A program made the position numbers and the translations under genes. Under the pieces are notes generated by a model. The model made no database searches. It was not told where the DNA came from and was given only the letters and a program-made list of their open reading frames with translations. A stretch of DNA of 64,000 bases from an uncultured Phaeodactylibacter sp. (lineage in GTDB: Bacteria > Bacteroidota > Bacteroidia > Chitinophagales > Saprospiraceae), in contig CAJXNH010000003.1 in assembly GCA_913057245.1 (NCBI GenBank), forward strand, positions 124,001 through 188,000. The letters run 5' to 3'. Positions within the stretch are counted from its first letter, which is position 1; every line of letters starts with the position of its first letter. Shown in pieces: positions 43,352 to 53,303 of this stretch.

Positions 43352-45580
43352 ATGAATACCTCACCGGTTAGGCTTACGCTGATATTGTTTTTTTGCTTTT
43401 TACTCCCGGCAATAATGGGTGGGCAGGAAAACTGGATCAAGGTTTTGGGCTCTGAAGGAAAGCAGCATCATCTTAACACTCTGATTGCAAATAAAAATAA
43501 TAACATCCTGGTTGCAGGCAGTCGATGGAGCAACGATGACCCTCAGCCCTTTATCACCTGCATTAATCCTCAGGGACAGCACCTCTGGACAAAAGTGCCG
43601 GATATTAAGGGGCATATTTGGGAAGTAACCGAACTGGACAACGGAGGCCTGGCTGCATTATACAGCATTTATGACAATTTAGCCAATAGCTATTCGGATT
43701 ATCACCTTATGAGGCTTAGTAGTGATGGTACGCCTCAGTGGTCCATCAGGATAATGGAGTACACGGTTGCCCCCCCGGATATCATTGCAATCGATGACGA
43801 TGTAATACTATTGCATGCTTCAACGAATGCATTCGATCAATACCTGGTAAGGTTAGATTCATCCGGGCAGACCGTTTGGTCAAAATGCATAAAAAATGAT
43901 TTGGCTAGCCGGGGTAGTAATTTAGTGCGCACTGCTGACGGAGGCATGGTATTTCGGTATTTTGCCCTGGGCGGTGAAAATGTAATTATCAAGGTCAATG
44001 GAGGCGGTGTTCTGCAATGGGTGAGAAATGCTTCTTCGGCCAGTTTAGCGCCTTACCTGGAGTATGACGATGGAGACCTCTTATACGCGGGGTTCTCAAT
44101 GGATAGTCAAACTGATGCCACATGTTTTGTCAGGAGTAAACCTGATGGCACCGTGGTTTGGTCCCAAATGATTGATGCCCCGTATGACCTCGGCTATCTG
44201 GACAGCCCCATTCTTCTTGAAGACGGTTCAGTTTTGGTCAGCATTGAAAATACGGAGAACTTCAAAGGCGGTCTCCTAAAAATTGATGTGCTCGGAAATG
44301 CAGACTGGATAAAAATGTTTTTTGATTTTTCTACCCGGCACTTCAATCACCTTGCCAAGACAGACGATCAGTCCATATTCTTGCTCCAAAACCAGCTATT
44401 TACGCCAGTCTCGCCAATTATTCGTACCAATGCATTCGGAGAGCTTGAAGAATGCAGGTTTGAATCTCTTTGCTATTCGACTCAGGAGTGCCCTATTACC
44501 TTAGAGGACGCTGTAATTGAGCTGGTTGATACCATCATCACTTTTCCTTTTTTTGCTCCTATCCCATTTGTTGAGGATAATACTGCAACATTGGTCGACT
44601 TCTGCCCGGAGTGCCCATTCCCCAGTTCCTTCTTCGAAGCACCTGATACCCTTTGCGCAGGCGATTGTTTTCAGCCGGAAATCCCCTGCAATGCCGGAGC
44701 ATCTGGCTATGCATGGTTTATGGAAGGCACTACGCCTGATTCCTCTTTTTTTCCTGTTCTTGGTGATTTATGTTATGAATCGACAGGTACCTACACCATA
44801 AGCCGTATCATCAATACCAATACCTGTCCGGATACTTTTTCCAGAACTATTGTTGTGATTGATGCCCCCAATTATGAAGTGCCGAAAGATACCACCCTGT
44901 GCGCTCCTCCACCGTTCGTTTTAGATATTTCGCATCCTCGTGCAGTCAGTTACCGTTGGGAAAACGGAAGCACCTCAAACGGGCGGGAAATCCTTAGCGG
45001 TGGCAATTATCGCTTTTCCATTACGGACCGCTTTTGCGGCGAGCAGGCGATTGGTACTGAGGTTAGCTTCTTTGATGAAATTCACGCTGAACCTCCCCTT
45101 TATCTTGGAGAAGACACTACAATCTGCCTGCAATCTCCCCTGACCTTGAATGCCCTCCACCTGGAGGCTGCTCAATGGTTGTGGCAGGATGGAGCAACGG
45201 AACCTGTTAGAAGTGTACAGACAGCAGGCACCTATATTGTCTCTGCTCAGGTTCAGGATTGCTTAGTATCGGATACTATTAATATTGCAGTGGAAGATTG
45301 CGCCGCTAAAATTTATTTCCCAACGGCATTTAGCCCAAATGGTGATGGTATCAACGACTACTTTTTCCCACAGGGGGACGGGTTCGAGCCCATTATTATG
45401 AGGGTATTTGATCGTTGGGGAGGTATGGTCTTTGAGGGAAACAGGAATCATTCAATCTGGGATGGGCAAATGAACGGACAGCCGGCAACTTCTGGCTTAT
45501 ATACCTATGTGGCCCAATTTCGGGAGCTCGCAAGCGGGCGTACGGTAGCCCGGCAAGGCCATGTTCTACTCCTTCGGTAA
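43352..45580 (+). CDS. T9SS protein with gliding-motility-associated C-terminal domain
   Basis: 742 aa with a signal peptide (LTLILFFCFLLPAIMGG). Residues about 25-360 form a repeated beta-propeller-like region (GLAALYSIYDN, GGMVFRYFALGG, DGSVLVSIENTE). A middle stretch (about 420-640) has Cys pairs and Ig-like units (LCAGDCFQPEIPCNAGASGY, SYRWENGSTSNGREILSGGN). The C-terminal about 90 residues are a type B T9SS signal: IYFPTAFSPNGDGINDYFFP, MRVFDRWGGMVFEG, WDGQMNGQPATSGLYTYVAQ. It should be exported to the cell surface. Binding target unknown. Confidence 0.88.
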   Translation: MNTSPVRLTLILFFCFLLPAIMGGQENWIKVLGSEGKQHHLNTLIANKNNNILVAGSRWSNDDPQPFITCINPQGQHLWTKVPDIKGHIWEVTELDNGGLAALYSIYDNLANSYSDYHLMRLSSDGTPQWSIRIMEYTVAPPDIIAIDDDVILLHASTNAFDQYLVRLDSSGQTVWSKCIKNDLASRGSNLVRTADGGMVFRYFALGGENVIIKVNGGGVLQWVRNASSASLAPYLEYDDGDLLYAGFSMDSQTDATCFVRSKPDGTVVWSQMIDAPYDLGYLDSPILLEDGSVLVSIENTENFKGGLLKIDVLGNADWIKMFFDFSTRHFNHLAKTDDQSIFLLQNQLFTPVSPIIRTNAFGELEECRFESLCYSTQECPITLEDAVIELVDTIITFPFFAPIPFVEDNTATLVDFCPECPFPSSFFEAPDTLCAGDCFQPEIPCNAGASGYAWFMEGTTPDSSFFPVLGDLCYESTGTYTISRIINTNTCPDTFSRTIVVIDAPNYEVPKDTTLCAPPPFVLDISHPRAVSYRWENGSTSNGREILSGGNYRFSITDRFCGEQAIGTEVSFFDEIHAEPPLYLGEDTTICLQSPLTLNALHLEAAQWLWQDGATEPVRSVQTAGTYIVSAQVQDCLVSDTINIAVEDCAAKIYFPTAFSPNGDGINDYFFPQGDGFEPIIMRVFDRWGGMVFEGNRNHSIWDGQMNGQPATSGLYTYVAQFRELASGRTVARQGHVLLLR

Positions 45581-45622
45581 AAACAACTGAGGATTCTCTA
45601 AAAAACAAGGCATATCCGATCT

Positions 45623-47026
45623 ATGAAAAACACTAAGCTCCTCCAATTCCTTCAAACCCTTGACGGCTACGACTGGCGCAGCCTGCTTGCTTTTGTGGAG
45701 CGCCCCTTCCACAACCCCAATCCGGATGCGCACCGCTTCCTGACTCATTTGCACGCCCTGTGGACGGACGGGTGGAAGCCTGAAACATTGGAACGAGAAG
45801 CCGTATTTAAGTCGTTGTTCCCGAAGCAGCCTTACCGCTACCAAATGCTCAATCAGCTGATGAGCGACCTGCTTAAACTGGCAGAAGACTGGCAGGTTTG
45901 GAAGCGCCTGCAGGAGGACACCGCCCTTGCCGAACTTATCAAAGCCGAAGAACTCGTTCGGCTTCAATTAGATAAGCACTACCGGCAAGCCAACCGCAAA
46001 GCCAACGAGGCGCTGGAAAAGGCACCGCTAAGCCCTACGTATCATTTGCAAAGCTGGCAATTGCTCGACCTGGCCGAACAGCAGTTTTTCCGGCAAAATA
46101 CCCGGCAGCCCACGCCCTATTTGCAGGAATCCAACAGCGCCCTTGATGATTTCTTCATGCTACAGAAGCTACAGTACACCTGCGAGATGCTCAACCGGCA
46201 GCGCCTGATTGATCAGGCTTTCGATACTACATTTGTAGAGCCCGTGATCAACCATTTGTCCGGACAAGACCTGAGCCTAAAACCGCTGCACCAACTCTAC
46301 CTGTACCTCTATCAGATGCTGCAGGCACCCGCCCGGCATCAGGAGACTTTCTTCCATTACGTGGATTTGTTCCGGGAGTGGAGTGCCCGGTTAAGCCCGG
46401 AAACCGCCCGCCCCCTACTCTACTACGCCATTAATTATTGCATCGGCAGGATACGTGATGGCGAACGGTCTTTTGCACTACATTTGCTGGGGTTATATCA
46501 GCAGGGAATTGACGAGAAAATCCTGATTGAGGAAAAGCAATTGTCACCCTGGACTTATAAAAACATGGTCAAGCTGGGGCTGAACCTGAAAAGATACGAC
46601 TGGGTGGAAGATTTTGTCAAAGCTTACTCCGACTATCTGCCCGCTGATCAGCAAAAGGATGCGCTGCATTACAATCTGGCCGAGCTCTACTTTTTCAGGG
46701 CAGACTACGAGGCAGCTCTGGATCAGCTCCGGCAGGTGGAGTTCACGGATATCCACTACAACCTGGGCAGCCGGACGCTGCTGGCTAAAATCTACTACGA
46801 ACAGGGCGCCTGGGATGCCCTCGAAGCTTCGCTAAAGGCTTTTCAGGTATTCCTGAGGCGCAACCGGTCAATTTCCACCAAGGTCAAAACCCCTTACGCA
46901 AACTTCATACGGCTAACCGGCGCATTGCTGCGGCAGCTGCCAGCCTCCTATCCCAAACTACGGGCAAAGGTGGAAGCCACCCAGCCGCTCAACAACCGGG
47001 ACTGGCTGCTGACCAAGCTAAGCTAA
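45623..47026 (+). CDS. Conserved helical protein of unknown function
   Basis: 467 aa without signal peptide or membrane segment. It is almost wholly alpha-helical and rich in Leu, Gln and aromatic residues (LLQFLQTLDGYDWRSLLAFV, ALHLLGLYQQGIDEKILIEE). The C-terminal half has TPR-like helix pairs, for example LHYNLAELYFFRADYEAALD and TLLAKIYYEQGAWDALEASL. I do not recognise a named family; proteins of this look occur in Saprospiria as solitary cytoplasmic genes. It lies 42 bp after the T9SS gene on the same strand and converges with the tolC-like gene. Confidence 0.7.
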   Translation: MKNTKLLQFLQTLDGYDWRSLLAFVERPFHNPNPDAHRFLTHLHALWTDGWKPETLEREAVFKSLFPKQPYRYQMLNQLMSDLLKLAEDWQVWKRLQEDTALAELIKAEELVRLQLDKHYRQANRKANEALEKAPLSPTYHLQSWQLLDLAEQQFFRQNTRQPTPYLQESNSALDDFFMLQKLQYTCEMLNRQRLIDQAFDTTFVEPVINHLSGQDLSLKPLHQLYLYLYQMLQAPARHQETFFHYVDLFREWSARLSPETARPLLYYAINYCIGRIRDGERSFALHLLGLYQQGIDEKILIEEKQLSPWTYKNMVKLGLNLKRYDWVEDFVKAYSDYLPADQQKDALHYNLAELYFFRADYEAALDQLRQVEFTDIHYNLGSRTLLAKIYYEQGAWDALEASLKAFQVFLRRNRSISTKVKTPYANFIRLTGALLRQLPASYPKLRAKVEATQPLNNRDWLLTKLS

Positions 47027-47033
47027 GACATCC

Positions 47034-48506
47034 CTACTCCCGGTTCTGCTTCAGGCTTTGCTGGTTTTCAAAGTCATAAAGCGTCAGACGGCGCAGGTCG
47101 TAATAGGCAAGCCAGAAATCGCGCAGAGCACTCACATAGGCTGCCCGGGCACTAGCCTCCTGGCTGATGGAAATATTCAGGTCAGCGATTGCAATCTTGC
47201 CGATGCGGTAGCGCTGCCTGGTGATCTCCAGTTGCCGGCGGGCGACATCGTAGGCGCGCAGGGCAAGATCCACCTGATTGCGCAAGAGGCTGAACTGTTG
47301 CACTTTGATCAGGATTTCCTGCTCGAAATTGACACGGTTTTGCTGTACCTGCAGCTGCGTGAGTTCCTGATTGGAGCGGGCGATTTCTATTCGGGACCGG
47401 GCTTTACCCCAATCTGCGATAGGTACGTTGAGCCGTATATTTAGCCGCTCCTGGTCCAGCGGGTCGACATAGGCATCGCCAAACATATTGGCCGTTTGAG
47501 AAAGGGCAAAGTAGCCGTTAATATCCGCAGAAGGCCCGGTAGTGCCTTTGGCGCGGGCGACTTCCCGGTCGGCTTCCCGCAATTGTCGTTCAAAACCAAC
47601 CGACTCACTGCGGTTCTGCCGGGCAAGGCTGAGGGCATGGTCCGCATCAATATCGAAAACCGGAATTTTACCGGGCGTGGCAGGCTCAAAGTAAACGGCT
47701 TCCTGAATACCCAGGAAATTGCGTAGGGCTTCGGTACTGGTCTGCAGGTCGAGCCGGCTGGAAGCGAGGGAAGCGTCCGCATTCATGGCGCTCAGCTCGA
47801 TCTGGAGAAGTTCCGTTTCCGCGATACGCCCCACATCGAACCGACCGCGGGAGATGACCAGGAGGGTGTCAGCATCCCTTTTGTCGCGCTGGGCGGCTTC
47901 GAGGTTGAGCTGAGCCACCAGGACATCGAAGAACAACAGTGCAGCATTATAGGCGACATCTTCCAGGTCTTCCGAAAAGGCCCGCTGGGCTTCTTCGTAC
48001 ACCAAAGGCTGTATCTCCTTCGCCCACTTCAGCGCATTAAACTGGAAGAGCGGTTGCTGAAACCCAATCGCAAACGGGGTGCTCAGGTAGGAAGTGGAGC
48101 CAGGGTTGTTGTCGGTTTCAAAAATATCAATCCGCTCCAAAGCCGTTTGCGCAAAGATGGAGCCACCGGTAAGAGCGATGTCCTGCTCCAGGCTCAGATT
48201 TGCCAGGTTGCTCATAAGGGCCCGGTCGATAAAGGCATCGGAACCATTGGGCAGCGTAATGGTCTGAATGGATCGGTTCAGGTTAGGCAGGGTGGCCCCA
48301 AAGCTGATCTGCGGGCGATAATCCGCCAGGAAAGACTGATAACGCCAAAAGCCATTCCTGACGGCCGTCTCCGCAATCTGCACATCCGGCGCACCGGTCT
48401 GCGCCATCCGGACCACTTCTTCAAGCCCCATCCGCAGGGTATCGGGCTGAGCTTGGGCAAGGTTGCCGGACAGGGCCAGCAGTACAACAAAAAAGTAATG
48501 CTTCAT
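47034..48506 (-). CDS. TolC-family outer-membrane efflux protein
   Basis: 490 aa from the ATG at 48506, which gives a signal peptide (YFFVVLLALSGNLAQAQ). The longer frame upstream overlaps the permease gene and lacks a signal. It is helical with the TolC repeat (MGLEEVVRMAQTGAPDVQIA near the start, ESVGFERQLREADREVARAK in the second half, ISQEASARAAYVSALRDFWL near the end). It forms the trimeric outer-membrane channel of the efflux system encoded upstream, with the permease stop 13 bp before its start. Confidence 0.9.
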   Translation of the reverse strand: MKHYFFVVLLALSGNLAQAQPDTLRMGLEEVVRMAQTGAPDVQIAETAVRNGFWRYQSFLADYRPQISFGATLPNLNRSIQTITLPNGSDAFIDRALMSNLANLSLEQDIALTGGSIFAQTALERIDIFETDNNPGSTSYLSTPFAIGFQQPLFQFNALKWAKEIQPLVYEEAQRAFSEDLEDVAYNAALLFFDVLVAQLNLEAAQRDKRDADTLLVISRGRFDVGRIAETELLQIELSAMNADASLASSRLDLQTSTEALRNFLGIQEAVYFEPATPGKIPVFDIDADHALSLARQNRSESVGFERQLREADREVARAKGTTGPSADINGYFALSQTANMFGDAYVDPLDQERLNIRLNVPIADWGKARSRIEIARSNQELTQLQVQQNRVNFEQEILIKVQQFSLLRNQVDLALRAYDVARRQLEITRQRYRIGKIAIADLNISISQEASARAAYVSALRDFWLAYYDLRRLTLYDFENQQSLKQNRE

Positions 48507-48519
48507 CGGGATTTGTTTT

Positions 48520-49827
48520 TTAATCGGAGCGCAAGGCTTTAATCGGGTCTTGTTTGGCGGCTTTTTGTGCCGGGAAGAGCCCAAACACCAGGCCAATGCT
48601 CGCTGCAACCCCAAAGGACAGCAGTATGCTCCAGGCAGAGACGATGGTCGGGATTTCCGCGTAGGAGGCGATGGTTTTTGCTGCGCCTACGCCCAGCAGC
48701 ACGCCGATCAGCCCACCAATCAGGCTAATGAATACGGCTTCAAATAAAAACTGTAAAATGATATCGAGCTGCGTGGCGCCCAGGGAGCGGCGCACGCCTA
48801 TTTCCTTGATGCGCTCCAGGACCGAAGCCAGCATAATATTCATAATGCCGATACCGCCTACCAGAAGAGAGATGCCGGCAATGACGGCCAGTACTAGGTT
48901 GAAGGTATCCTGCGTTTGCTGCTCCTGCTCGAGGAGCAGTTCCGGTACTTCAATTTCCACATCCGGTACCTGCAAATGGCGGCGCTGCAAAATCCGGGCA
49001 ATCACATCTGCGCTGGCACGGAGCTTCTTGCTGTCGTCCACCCGCACCACGAGGCGGTCCAGTTGGTGGTAGTTTTTGGATTTGTTTTCGTCGTTATTCC
49101 CCAGGTCATCCGAGGTGATGAGCGCCCGGTTCCGGAACCGCAGCAGTGCGGTGCTTACCGGGATGTAGACATCCGAATTGTAGTCCCGGATTCCGAGACG
49201 AGCCAGGCTTTCCTCTGAAGCGTTGCGTTTTTTCAGTACGCCAATGACCCGCAGCCAGGTTTTGCCGCATTTGATGAGCTTCCCTACCGGTTCCTCCTCG
49301 CTGAAGAAGCGCTTTTTTACTTCCGTGCCAATAATACAGACGGCTTCTCCTTTTTCCATATGCACGGGCTGAAAGGCGATGCCTTGGCCGATTTCCAGAC
49401 CATTTAGTTCGAAAAAGGCATTCTCCACCCCGATACAGCGCCCTTTCTCCTGCCGCCCTGCCCGGACTACGCTCACCGGAAGGATGATCTCCGGGCTCAG
49501 GCGGTCTACAGTGGGGACTGTCTTTTGAATGGATGCCAGGTCTGCGAGGCTGAGCCCGGGCGAATAGGGCTTTTTCTCTTCTTCCTCCTCATTTTCCGTA
49601 CTGATTTCATCACCGCTTTCCGGCACCACCGCCTCTATGACGATGTTATTGGTGCCAATGAGTTTCATTTGGTCGAGTATGGCCTGTTTGGCCCCGGTGC
49701 CGATGGCGAGCATGGCGATCACTGCGCCCACACCAAAAATGATGCCCAAGGCTGTAAGGAAAGACCGGAGCTTATTGGCATTGACGCCCTCCACCGCCAG
49801 CAGGAAGTTGAATAGTACACGCTGCAT
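48520..49827 (-). CDS. MacB/FtsX-type ABC transporter permease
   Basis: 435 aa. TM1 is within ANKLRSFLTALGIIFGVGAV (about 15-34). A large periplasmic domain follows, with an unusual acidic/basic insert (ENEEEEEKKPY, about 78-88). The C-terminal FtsX block has three TMs: LVLAVIAGISLLVGGIGIMN (about 297-316), FEAVFISLIGGLIGVLLGVG and LLSFGVAASIGLVFGLFPAQ, with ERIKEIGVRRSLGAT in between. It is a mechanotransmission permease without its own ATPase. The partner ATPase gene is not adjacent. It lies between the adaptor gene (27 bp) and tolC-like gene (13 bp). Confidence 0.9.
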   Translation of the reverse strand: MQRVLFNFLLAVEGVNANKLRSFLTALGIIFGVGAVIAMLAIGTGAKQAILDQMKLIGTNNIVIEAVVPESGDEISTENEEEEEKKPYSPGLSLADLASIQKTVPTVDRLSPEIILPVSVVRAGRQEKGRCIGVENAFFELNGLEIGQGIAFQPVHMEKGEAVCIIGTEVKKRFFSEEEPVGKLIKCGKTWLRVIGVLKKRNASEESLARLGIRDYNSDVYIPVSTALLRFRNRALITSDDLGNNDENKSKNYHQLDRLVVRVDDSKKLRASADVIARILQRRHLQVPDVEIEVPELLLEQEQQTQDTFNLVLAVIAGISLLVGGIGIMNIMLASVLERIKEIGVRRSLGATQLDIILQFLFEAVFISLIGGLIGVLLGVGAAKTIASYAEIPTIVSAWSILLSFGVAASIGLVFGLFPAQKAAKQDPIKALRSD

Positions 49828-49854
49828 AGAATCAGGTTTTGCCCGCTGGGTGGT

Positions 49855-51249
49855 TTAGTCAAAGATGATGACGTTGCCTCCGCTGTTCCTGCTGTTGCTG
49901 GGCGGCTCAATGTCTTTTACAGATTCCTTCCGGCGCAGGGCTTCTGCCTGCCGTTTAGCCTCTGCTTCTTTTTGCTTTTTGCGGATGTTTTCTTTGATGA
50001 CCGGGTCGAGCGGTACAAAATTAGCATCTTCTGCACCGGGGGGCGGTACCAGGTAGATTTGATCGCCCTCCGACAGACCGTATTCCACAATGATTTCGTC
50101 TGCGTTAGACAAGCCAGTGATGACTTCCTGCCTGACGACTCCCGAACCGCTATCCTTATATACAAAGGAGAGGCTGTCGGACTGTAGCCCTTCAAGAGGA
50201 ATGGAGAGCATATCTTCATAAGTGCCGGTAAGTATTTCATTGCTTGTGGTCATGGCCGGGCGCAGAATGGAATCCGATTCATTGACCTGCACGATGACCT
50301 CGAATACTTTGGCATCATACCCGCTGAGCTGTTCGCCGATATTCGCCACCTTTATCACCTTGCCCGTGTACTGCCGCTCCGGAAAGGCATCCACCTGAAT
50401 GGCCACATCCTGCCCTTCCTGCACCTTGCTGATGTCCACCTCATTGACATAGGTTTGGGAAATCATGTCGCTGAGGTCAGGCAGTTCAGCAACGATGGGG
50501 TCCCAGGCACTGATCCTTGATCCGGGTTCCTTTTTACCTCGCCAGGAGCGGGCGTAGATCATCATGCCGGGTTCGGGAGCGTTGATGCGGAATTCCTCCG
50601 ACAAGTCGGCATACACCTTGAGCTGCCGTTGATTTTGGCGGAGGAGGGCATCGATTTCCTGGATTTTGGCGACGGCCTGCTGCTGTTTGAGCTCGTATTT
50701 TTTGAGCAGTTGCTTGTAATCCCGTTCCGTCTTTTCGAGGTCCAGCTCCGCCTGTTGGATCACCGAGCGGGGTTCGAATTTGCTCTGTTCCACAGCCAGC
50801 AGCTTTTCCTTTTTGGCAAACTCCAGGTTGGCGAGTTCATCCCTGAGCCCCCGCATTTCAATCGCTGTGTCGATGCGGGCTTGTTCGAGCTGCGTTTGTA
50901 TTTTTTCGAGCTCTGTTTGTACATCGCTCATCTTGCCTGCTAGTTCCGTGCGGTCGAGGGAAGCCACATAATCGCCCGCTTCCACAACACTGCCTTCCGG
51001 GATAAGGTCAGAAAGCGTCGTCTCATAGATACCGGCAGCCCGCATACCCTGCGGGGCTCTGATTTTGACAGAACGTTTGGCGGCCAGTTCGCCGGTTGCT
51101 GTAACCTGTATAGAAAAAGGTTGCCGTTTGAGTTGGTACCGGAGCTCCTTGTCCTGCTCGGTGGAAGTTGATCCTGAAAGGAAGTACCAACCTGCAAGTC
51201 CGGATAGCCCCAGAAAGGCCACCAGAATAATGATGCCTGAGCGCTGCAT
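49855..51249 (-). CDS. Efflux periplasmic adaptor (HlyD/MacA type)
   Basis: 464 aa with one N-terminal membrane segment (IIILVAFLGLSGLAGWYFLS). A lipoyl-like half-motif occurs at about 79-95. A long coiled-coil hairpin (about 105-215; LQTELEKIQTQLEQARIDTA-like helices, RDELANLEFAKKEKLLAVEQ) is followed by barrel regions (GQDVAIQVDAFPERQYTGKV, about 283-302). A Lys/Glu/Arg-rich C-terminal tail (ENIRKKQKEAEAKRQAEALR) is longer than in MacA. It bridges the permease and TolC-like channel. First gene of the efflux operon and divergent from dnaA. Confidence 0.88.
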   Translation of the reverse strand: MQRSGIIILVAFLGLSGLAGWYFLSGSTSTEQDKELRYQLKRQPFSIQVTATGELAAKRSVKIRAPQGMRAAGIYETTLSDLIPEGSVVEAGDYVASLDRTELAGKMSDVQTELEKIQTQLEQARIDTAIEMRGLRDELANLEFAKKEKLLAVEQSKFEPRSVIQQAELDLEKTERDYKQLLKKYELKQQQAVAKIQEIDALLRQNQRQLKVYADLSEEFRINAPEPGMMIYARSWRGKKEPGSRISAWDPIVAELPDLSDMISQTYVNEVDISKVQEGQDVAIQVDAFPERQYTGKVIKVANIGEQLSGYDAKVFEVIVQVNESDSILRPAMTTSNEILTGTYEDMLSIPLEGLQSDSLSFVYKDSGSGVVRQEVITGLSNADEIIVEYGLSEGDQIYLVPPPGAEDANFVPLDPVIKENIRKKQKEAEAKRQAEALRRKESVKDIEPPSNSRNSGGNVIIFD

Positions 51250-51724
51250 AAGGTGATTTCTTTGATTGCACTAAAATTAAGAAAAAAGCTCTGCAAACGA
51301 CGCGGTTTTACATTAACTTAACATTTACGGAGCGTAACCAAATAATTTAAAACCATGAAAAACAATGATTTATGAATCTTTCAACAACAAACACCTTGTT
51401 ATCCACATTTTTACCCCCCTATGTGGAAAGGCTTTTGGGAGAGGCAGATATTTTTTTGTTCCGCGCAAGCCCTTGCCAGTTAAGCCGCTAGGCGATTTAT
51501 GAAGGATCAGCTTCATCAAAACTTTTCAACATCAGTTTTAAAACCGGCATTTTTTTGCCAACTTTGTAGTCCTCCGATAGTTAAGGGCACAAATCAAAAC
51601 ATCGGTTAAATGCGACTTGGTTTTTTGCTTTTTGCAAAAACCGCCACCCTGCATTTTCAAAACCTAACTTGCTGATACTCTAGGCTTAACAGCCCACTTT
51701 TTTTAATGCTTTTAAACCTGCAGA
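51250..51724. promoter_or_regulatory. dnaA upstream region with DnaA box
   Basis: 475 bp between the divergent adaptor gene and dnaA. A perfect DnaA box TTATCCACA lies at 51399-51407. A weaker inverted form TGTGGAAAG lies at 51422-51430, about 23 bp away. AT-rich tracts flank them (51340-51375, 51450-51458). A 24-bp inverted repeat, GGTTTTTTGC facing GCAAAAACC, lies at 51619-51642, in the probable leader of dnaA. The box supports DnaA autoregulation; an origin role is possible, but one strong box is not enough to claim oriC. Confidence 0.55.
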
Positions 51725-53179
51725 ATGACAAAGGATCATGCTACAGTCTGGGGTAACTGTCTGCAAACGATTCGCAAGAATGTGAATCAGCAGAGCTTCA
51801 AAACCTGGTTCGACCCAATCAAGCCAGTACGGCTTGATGACAATGCGTTGACGATTCAGGTGCCGAACAAGTTCTTTTACGAGTGGCTCGAAGAGCACTA
51901 CGTGAAGCTGCTGAAGACGACCATCCGCCGCGAACTTGGGCAAAATGGCCGGTTGGAATATCAAATTCTTACGAAGAGTGCAGTGGCAGCTGCTCCAAGC
52001 GGAAGACCAAATTACAGTACGACAAACGGAACTCCAGGAAAGAAAAACGGAGGCAAATCCGGCGCATTCACCCCTGGCATGCTGGACAGCCAAACCATTC
52101 AAAACCCCTTTGTGATCCCGGGGATCCGTAAAATTAAGGTAGACCCCCAGCTTAACCCCAACTACCTTTTCGATAACTATATTGAAGGGGACTGCAACCG
52201 CCTTGCCCGCTCAGCTGGTGTGGCTATAGCGAAAAAACCGGGGGCGACCTCTTTCAACCCGCTGGTAATTTTCGGGGATGTGGGACTGGGAAAGACGCAC
52301 CTTGCTCATGCTATTGGCAATGAAGTCCGTCAAAGCTTTCCGGCGAAGACTGTATTATATGTGTCCAGCGAAAAGTTTACCAACCAGATTATTCAGTCCA
52401 TCAAGAATAATGCGGTGAATGACTTCGTCAACTTTTATCAGTTGATTGACGTGCTGATCGTGGACGACATTCAGTTCCTGGCGAATAAGCAGAAGACGCA
52501 GGAGATTTTTTTCCACATCTTCAACCAGCTGCACCAGAATGGCAAGCAGATCATCCTGACTTCCGACCGGGCACCAAAAGACCTGGACGGCATGGAGGAA
52601 AGGCTGATCTCCCGCTTCAAGTGGGGGTTGTCAGCAGACTTGCAGGCCCCTGATCTGGAGACACGCATTGCCATCCTTGAGGCCAAGATGAATCAGGAAG
52701 GCGTAGAGCTCCCGGCTGATGTGACTGAGTTTATTTGTTACAACATCCAAAACAACATCCGCGAGCTGGAAGGCGTATTGGTTTCTCTGATCGCCCAGTC
52801 TTCCCTCAACCGTCAGGAAGTGGATATTGAACTGGCTAAACGGGTGATCCGCAATTTCGTCCGGCAGATCAATAAGGAGATTACGGTTGACTACATCCAA
52901 AACCTAGTGGCGGAGCATTTCAGCCTTCCGGTAGAGAAGCTGCAGGGCAAGACCCGAAAGCGGCAGGTCGTCATCGCCCGGCAGTTGTCGATGTACCTGG
53001 CTAAGAACCTTACGGATAAATCACTCAAAGCCATTGGGGAAAACTTTGGCGGGCGGGACCACAGCACCGTCATCTACTCCTGCAAGACCGTATCTGACCT
53101 CATGGAAACCGACATGATATTCAAGGATACGGTGTCGGAACTTGAGAAGAAGATCAAACTAAGCCTGCACGACCAATAA
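51725..53179 (+). CDS. dnaA: Chromosomal replication initiator DnaA
   Basis: 484 aa. Domain I (about 1-85) starts ATVWGNCLQTIRKNVNQQSF. A short low-complexity domain II (about 86-125) follows. The AAA+ domain III has Walker A GDVGLGKT (184-191), Walker B IDVLIVDDIQFL and the sensor RLISRFKWGL. Domain IV contains the box-binding signature GGRDHSTVIYSCKTV (about 444-458). It opens the replication origin as an ATP-bound filament. It is monocistronic and preceded by a DnaA box. Confidence 0.97.
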   Translation: MTKDHATVWGNCLQTIRKNVNQQSFKTWFDPIKPVRLDDNALTIQVPNKFFYEWLEEHYVKLLKTTIRRELGQNGRLEYQILTKSAVAAAPSGRPNYSTTNGTPGKKNGGKSGAFTPGMLDSQTIQNPFVIPGIRKIKVDPQLNPNYLFDNYIEGDCNRLARSAGVAIAKKPGATSFNPLVIFGDVGLGKTHLAHAIGNEVRQSFPAKTVLYVSSEKFTNQIIQSIKNNAVNDFVNFYQLIDVLIVDDIQFLANKQKTQEIFFHIFNQLHQNGKQIILTSDRAPKDLDGMEERLISRFKWGLSADLQAPDLETRIAILEAKMNQEGVELPADVTEFICYNIQNNIRELEGVLVSLIAQSSLNRQEVDIELAKRVIRNFVRQINKEITVDYIQNLVAEHFSLPVEKLQGKTRKRQVVIARQLSMYLAKNLTDKSLKAIGENFGGRDHSTVIYSCKTVSDLMETDMIFKDTVSELEKKIKLSLHDQ

Positions 53180-53249
53180 AAAGCAATGGGCGGGAACGTT
53201 GAAAAAAGATTTAGCGTTGTTCCCATTGTAAATCAGCAAAATAGAGGAT

Positions 53250-53303
53250 GCCAGTCAAAAAAGTTAGAAAAAACACGCTGTAAGATTTGATTTTTTGACT
53301 GGC
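53250..53303 (+). terminator. Large hairpin downstream of dnaA
   Basis: Perfect 13-bp arms GCCAGTCAAAAAA (53250-53262) and TTTTTTGACTGGC (53291-53303) with a 28-nt loop, 71 bp after the dnaA stop. It could end dnaA transcription, but the T-run lies inside the arm and not after it, so it is not a classic terminator. Confidence 0.4.

Noticed and set aside
51250-51724. Definite chromosomal origin oriC
   Set aside because: Only one perfect DnaA box and no clear unwinding-element cluster; GC skew could not be computed.
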